Part shown: piece by piece, positions 6,487 through 7,421 of the stretch
Layout: every line of letters begins with the position of its first letter
Position numbering within the stretch: the first letter of the stretch is position 1
Origin: Methylorubrum extorquens
Lineage (GTDB): Bacteria; Pseudomonadota; Alphaproteobacteria; Rhizobiales; Beijerinckiaceae
Assembly: GCA_019695455.1 (NCBI GenBank)
Contig: JAEUAC010000152.1
Location: forward strand, 1-7,421
Length of the DNA stretch: 7,421 bases
Reading direction: 5' to 3'
Translations under genes and position numbers: made by a program
Notes under the pieces: generated by a model
Seen by the model: only the letters and a program-made list of their open reading frames with translations
Told to the model about the DNA's origin: nothing
Database searches by the model: none

Positions 6487-6522
6487 GAATCGGGGCGCGC
6501 TGCCAAGCGGGGTGCCCGATTC
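6487..6522. repeat. 8-bp inverted repeat upstream of the binding-protein gene
   Basis: GAATCGGG (6487-6494) and CCCGATTC (6515-6522) are perfect inverted copies separated by 20 bases. The right arm is itself half of a shorter palindrome, CCCGATTCGGG (6515-6525). The site lies 50-85 bases before the binding-protein start, in promoter or operator range. It could bind a dimeric regulator or be a chance palindrome in GC-rich DNA. Confidence 0.3.
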
Positions 6523-6740
6523 GGGTCGGTTCTTGCTCCGCGGCGGGCTCCGGAGGCTCTCCGGACGGCCCCGATCCTTGCTGCACTATGAAGAAGTGGG
6601 GCTGCCGGCACCCAGTTCGTGGCTGATCTGCAACAGCACCTTGGAAAGCCCGGCAACTGGGGAGGACTGTGCCGGTACTCGGTTGATCGGCCGGAATGGC
6701 TCCATCATGGTGATTGTGCGGCGGGGATGTCTCCGGCGTG

Positions 6741-6775
6741 ACTTGGCCGAGCGGGATATGCGACGGGGGCCAAGT
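6741..6775. repeat. 8-bp inverted repeat in the porin upstream region
   Basis: ACTTGGCC (6741-6748) and GGCCAAGT (6768-6775) are perfect inverted copies separated by 19 bases, 87-121 bases before the porin ATG. With an arm centre-to-centre distance of about 27 bases it could be an operator with two half-sites, or a stem-loop in a long 5' leader. The arms are not pure GC, which makes chance occurrence somewhat less likely than for other dyads here. Confidence 0.35.
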
Positions 6776-6861
6776 GACTGGGGAGTTGGTCAGGTGAGAC
6801 GAGTGTCTTCGGGCAGCAAGTCGGCCAGCCGCGCCTCTTGGATCTAACTTTGGAGAGCAGA

Positions 6862-7421
6862 ATGAAGCTCGTTAAGAGCCTTCTCCTCGGGTCCGCCGCA
6901 GGTCTCTGCGCGGCTGCCGGGGCACAGGCCGCCGACCTCCCGATGAGGAAGGCCGCGCCGGTCGAATACGTTCGTGTCTGCACCGCCTACGGCGCCGGCT
7001 TCTTCTACATCCCCGGCACGGACACCTGCCTCCGGGTCGGCGGTCGCGCCCGCTTCGAGTACCAGTACTCGTCGCAGCGTGGTCGTGGTGCCGATCAGTC
7101 CGGCTTCCGCGGTCTCGGCCGTCTCAACATCGACGCCCGCACGCAGACCGCCTACGGCACCCTGCGCGCCTTCGTCCGCTTCGAGATCGCCTCCCGTACC
7201 GGCGCCTACCTGACGTCCGGCACGCAGCAGCGTTACGCGAACGCCTTCCCGGGCCTCGGCCAGGACACGTTCGGTCGCGCCCAGAAGTACGTCGAGGTCG
7301 ACAAGGCCTTCATCCAGTTCGCCGGCTTCACGGCGGGTCGCGCGGCGTCGTTCTTCGACTTCTACGCCCACGATCTCGAGTTCATCGGCTCCTCGGTCGG
7401 CTCCGACGCGTCCGCCACGAA
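6862..7421 (+). CDS. Outer-membrane porin, Porin_2 family, N-terminal part
   Basis: Partial gene that runs off the window end; 186 codons are visible. The product is an outer-membrane general porin of the alphaproteobacterial Porin_2 type (relatives: Brucella Omp2, rhizobial RopA), a trimeric beta-barrel allowing diffusion of small hydrophilic solutes. Residues 1-23 form a Sec signal peptide (MKLVKSLLLG, cleavage near AQA|AD), followed by the family's short DLPMRKAAPVEYVRVC segment. C40 and C56 bracket GAGFFYIPGTDT and probably form the conserved N-terminal disulphide. Then come alternating strands such as LRVGGRARFEYQY, LGRLNIDARTQTAYGTLRAF and VEVDKAFIQFAGFTAGRAAS. GGAGAG lies 4 bases before the ATG. 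Codon choice (more CGT and GGT) differs from the neighbours and suits a highly expressed gene. The upstream region is long and carries an inverted repeat. Confidence 0.93.
   Translation, partial: MKLVKSLLLGSAAGLCAAAGAQAADLPMRKAAPVEYVRVCTAYGAGFFYIPGTDTCLRVGGRARFEYQYSSQRGRGADQSGFRGLGRLNIDARTQTAYGTLRAFVRFEIASRTGAYLTSGTQQRYANAFPGLGQDTFGRAQKYVEVDKAFIQFAGFTAGRAASFFDFYAHDLEFIGSSVGSDASAT

Larger units (their letters stand above)
6438..6861. other. Intergenic region between two divergent genes
   Basis: These 424 bases separate the minus-strand binding-protein gene from the plus-strand porin and must hold both promoters and leaders. No convincing protein gene was found. Open frames crossing it have no family resemblance, and a 40-codon frame at 6586-6708 (minus) lacks a ribosome site. 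From about 6590 to 6860 the sequence is clearly less GC-rich than the flanking genes. Two inverted repeats (6487-6522 and 6741-6775) are the only clear structures. I could not fix a -35/-10 pair with confidence for either gene. Confidence 0.7.

Noticed and set aside
6438..6656. N-terminal extension of the binding protein up to 6656
   Set aside because: The extension would bury the signal peptide, and a strong GGGAGG ribosome site stands before the internal ATG at 6437.
6611..6661. Inverted pair CCCAGTT / AACTGGG
   Set aside because: 7-bp arms 37 bases apart with no extension; plausible by chance.
6586..6708. A 40-codon minus-strand frame (begins MMEPFRPINR) in the intergenic region
   Set aside because: No ribosome site, no recognised similarity and a length expected by chance.
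6844..7371. A 175-codon minus-strand open frame opposite the porin
   Set aside because: The plus strand encodes a porin with signal peptide and ribosome site; the antisense translation is Glu/Ala/Gly-rich without motifs.

Overview
The window looks like a chromosomal piece of a very GC-rich alphaproteobacterium, most likely of the Hyphomicrobiales (Methylobacterium-like). The reasons are the strong GC bias at third codon positions, a Porin_2-type porin with a typical alphaproteobacterial N-terminus, and two iron-control-element (Irr-box-like) palindromes beside iron-storage genes. The genus is an inference from protein style, not a database match. No RNA gene, CRISPR array, insertion sequence or phage gene was seen.

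Region 1 (3-1507, minus strand) is an iron-storage module read in the order bfd, bfr, dps: a bacterioferritin-associated [2Fe-2S] ferredoxin with an unusual Cys/His-rich tail, a haem-type bacterioferritin with its complete ferroxidase centre, and a Dps mini-ferritin with its complete inter-subunit ferroxidase centre. Together they would store iron (Bfr), release it by electron transfer (Bfd) and protect DNA from Fe/peroxide chemistry (Dps). A likely intrinsic terminator lies between bfr and dps. One ICE-like site sits just upstream of bfd, and a second overlaps the predicted -35 box of bfr and the bfd stop codon.

Region 2 (1692-3992, plus strand) is a 766-residue molybdopterin oxidoreductase of the FdhF/YdeP (formate-dehydrogenase-alpha-like) family. 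It is divergent from bfd and shares its 184-bp intergenic region, including the ICE-like palindrome.

Region 3 (4006-6437, minus strand) is a tight two-gene unit. A secreted branched-chain-amino-acid-type ABC substrate-binding protein is followed after 5 bases by a cytochrome P450 with a GTG start. No permease, ATPase or P450 redox partner is visible. The P450 converges on the YdeP-like gene with only 13 bases between the stop codons.

Region 4 (6438-7421) is a 424-base non-coding stretch, less GC-rich in its second half and containing two inverted repeats, followed by the 5' part of a plus-strand outer-membrane porin that runs off the window edge.

The gene content is mostly recognisable. The points most worth a second look are the iron-responsive architecture around bfd/bfr, the Bfd tail, the binding-protein/P450 coupling, and the inverted repeat upstream of the porin.
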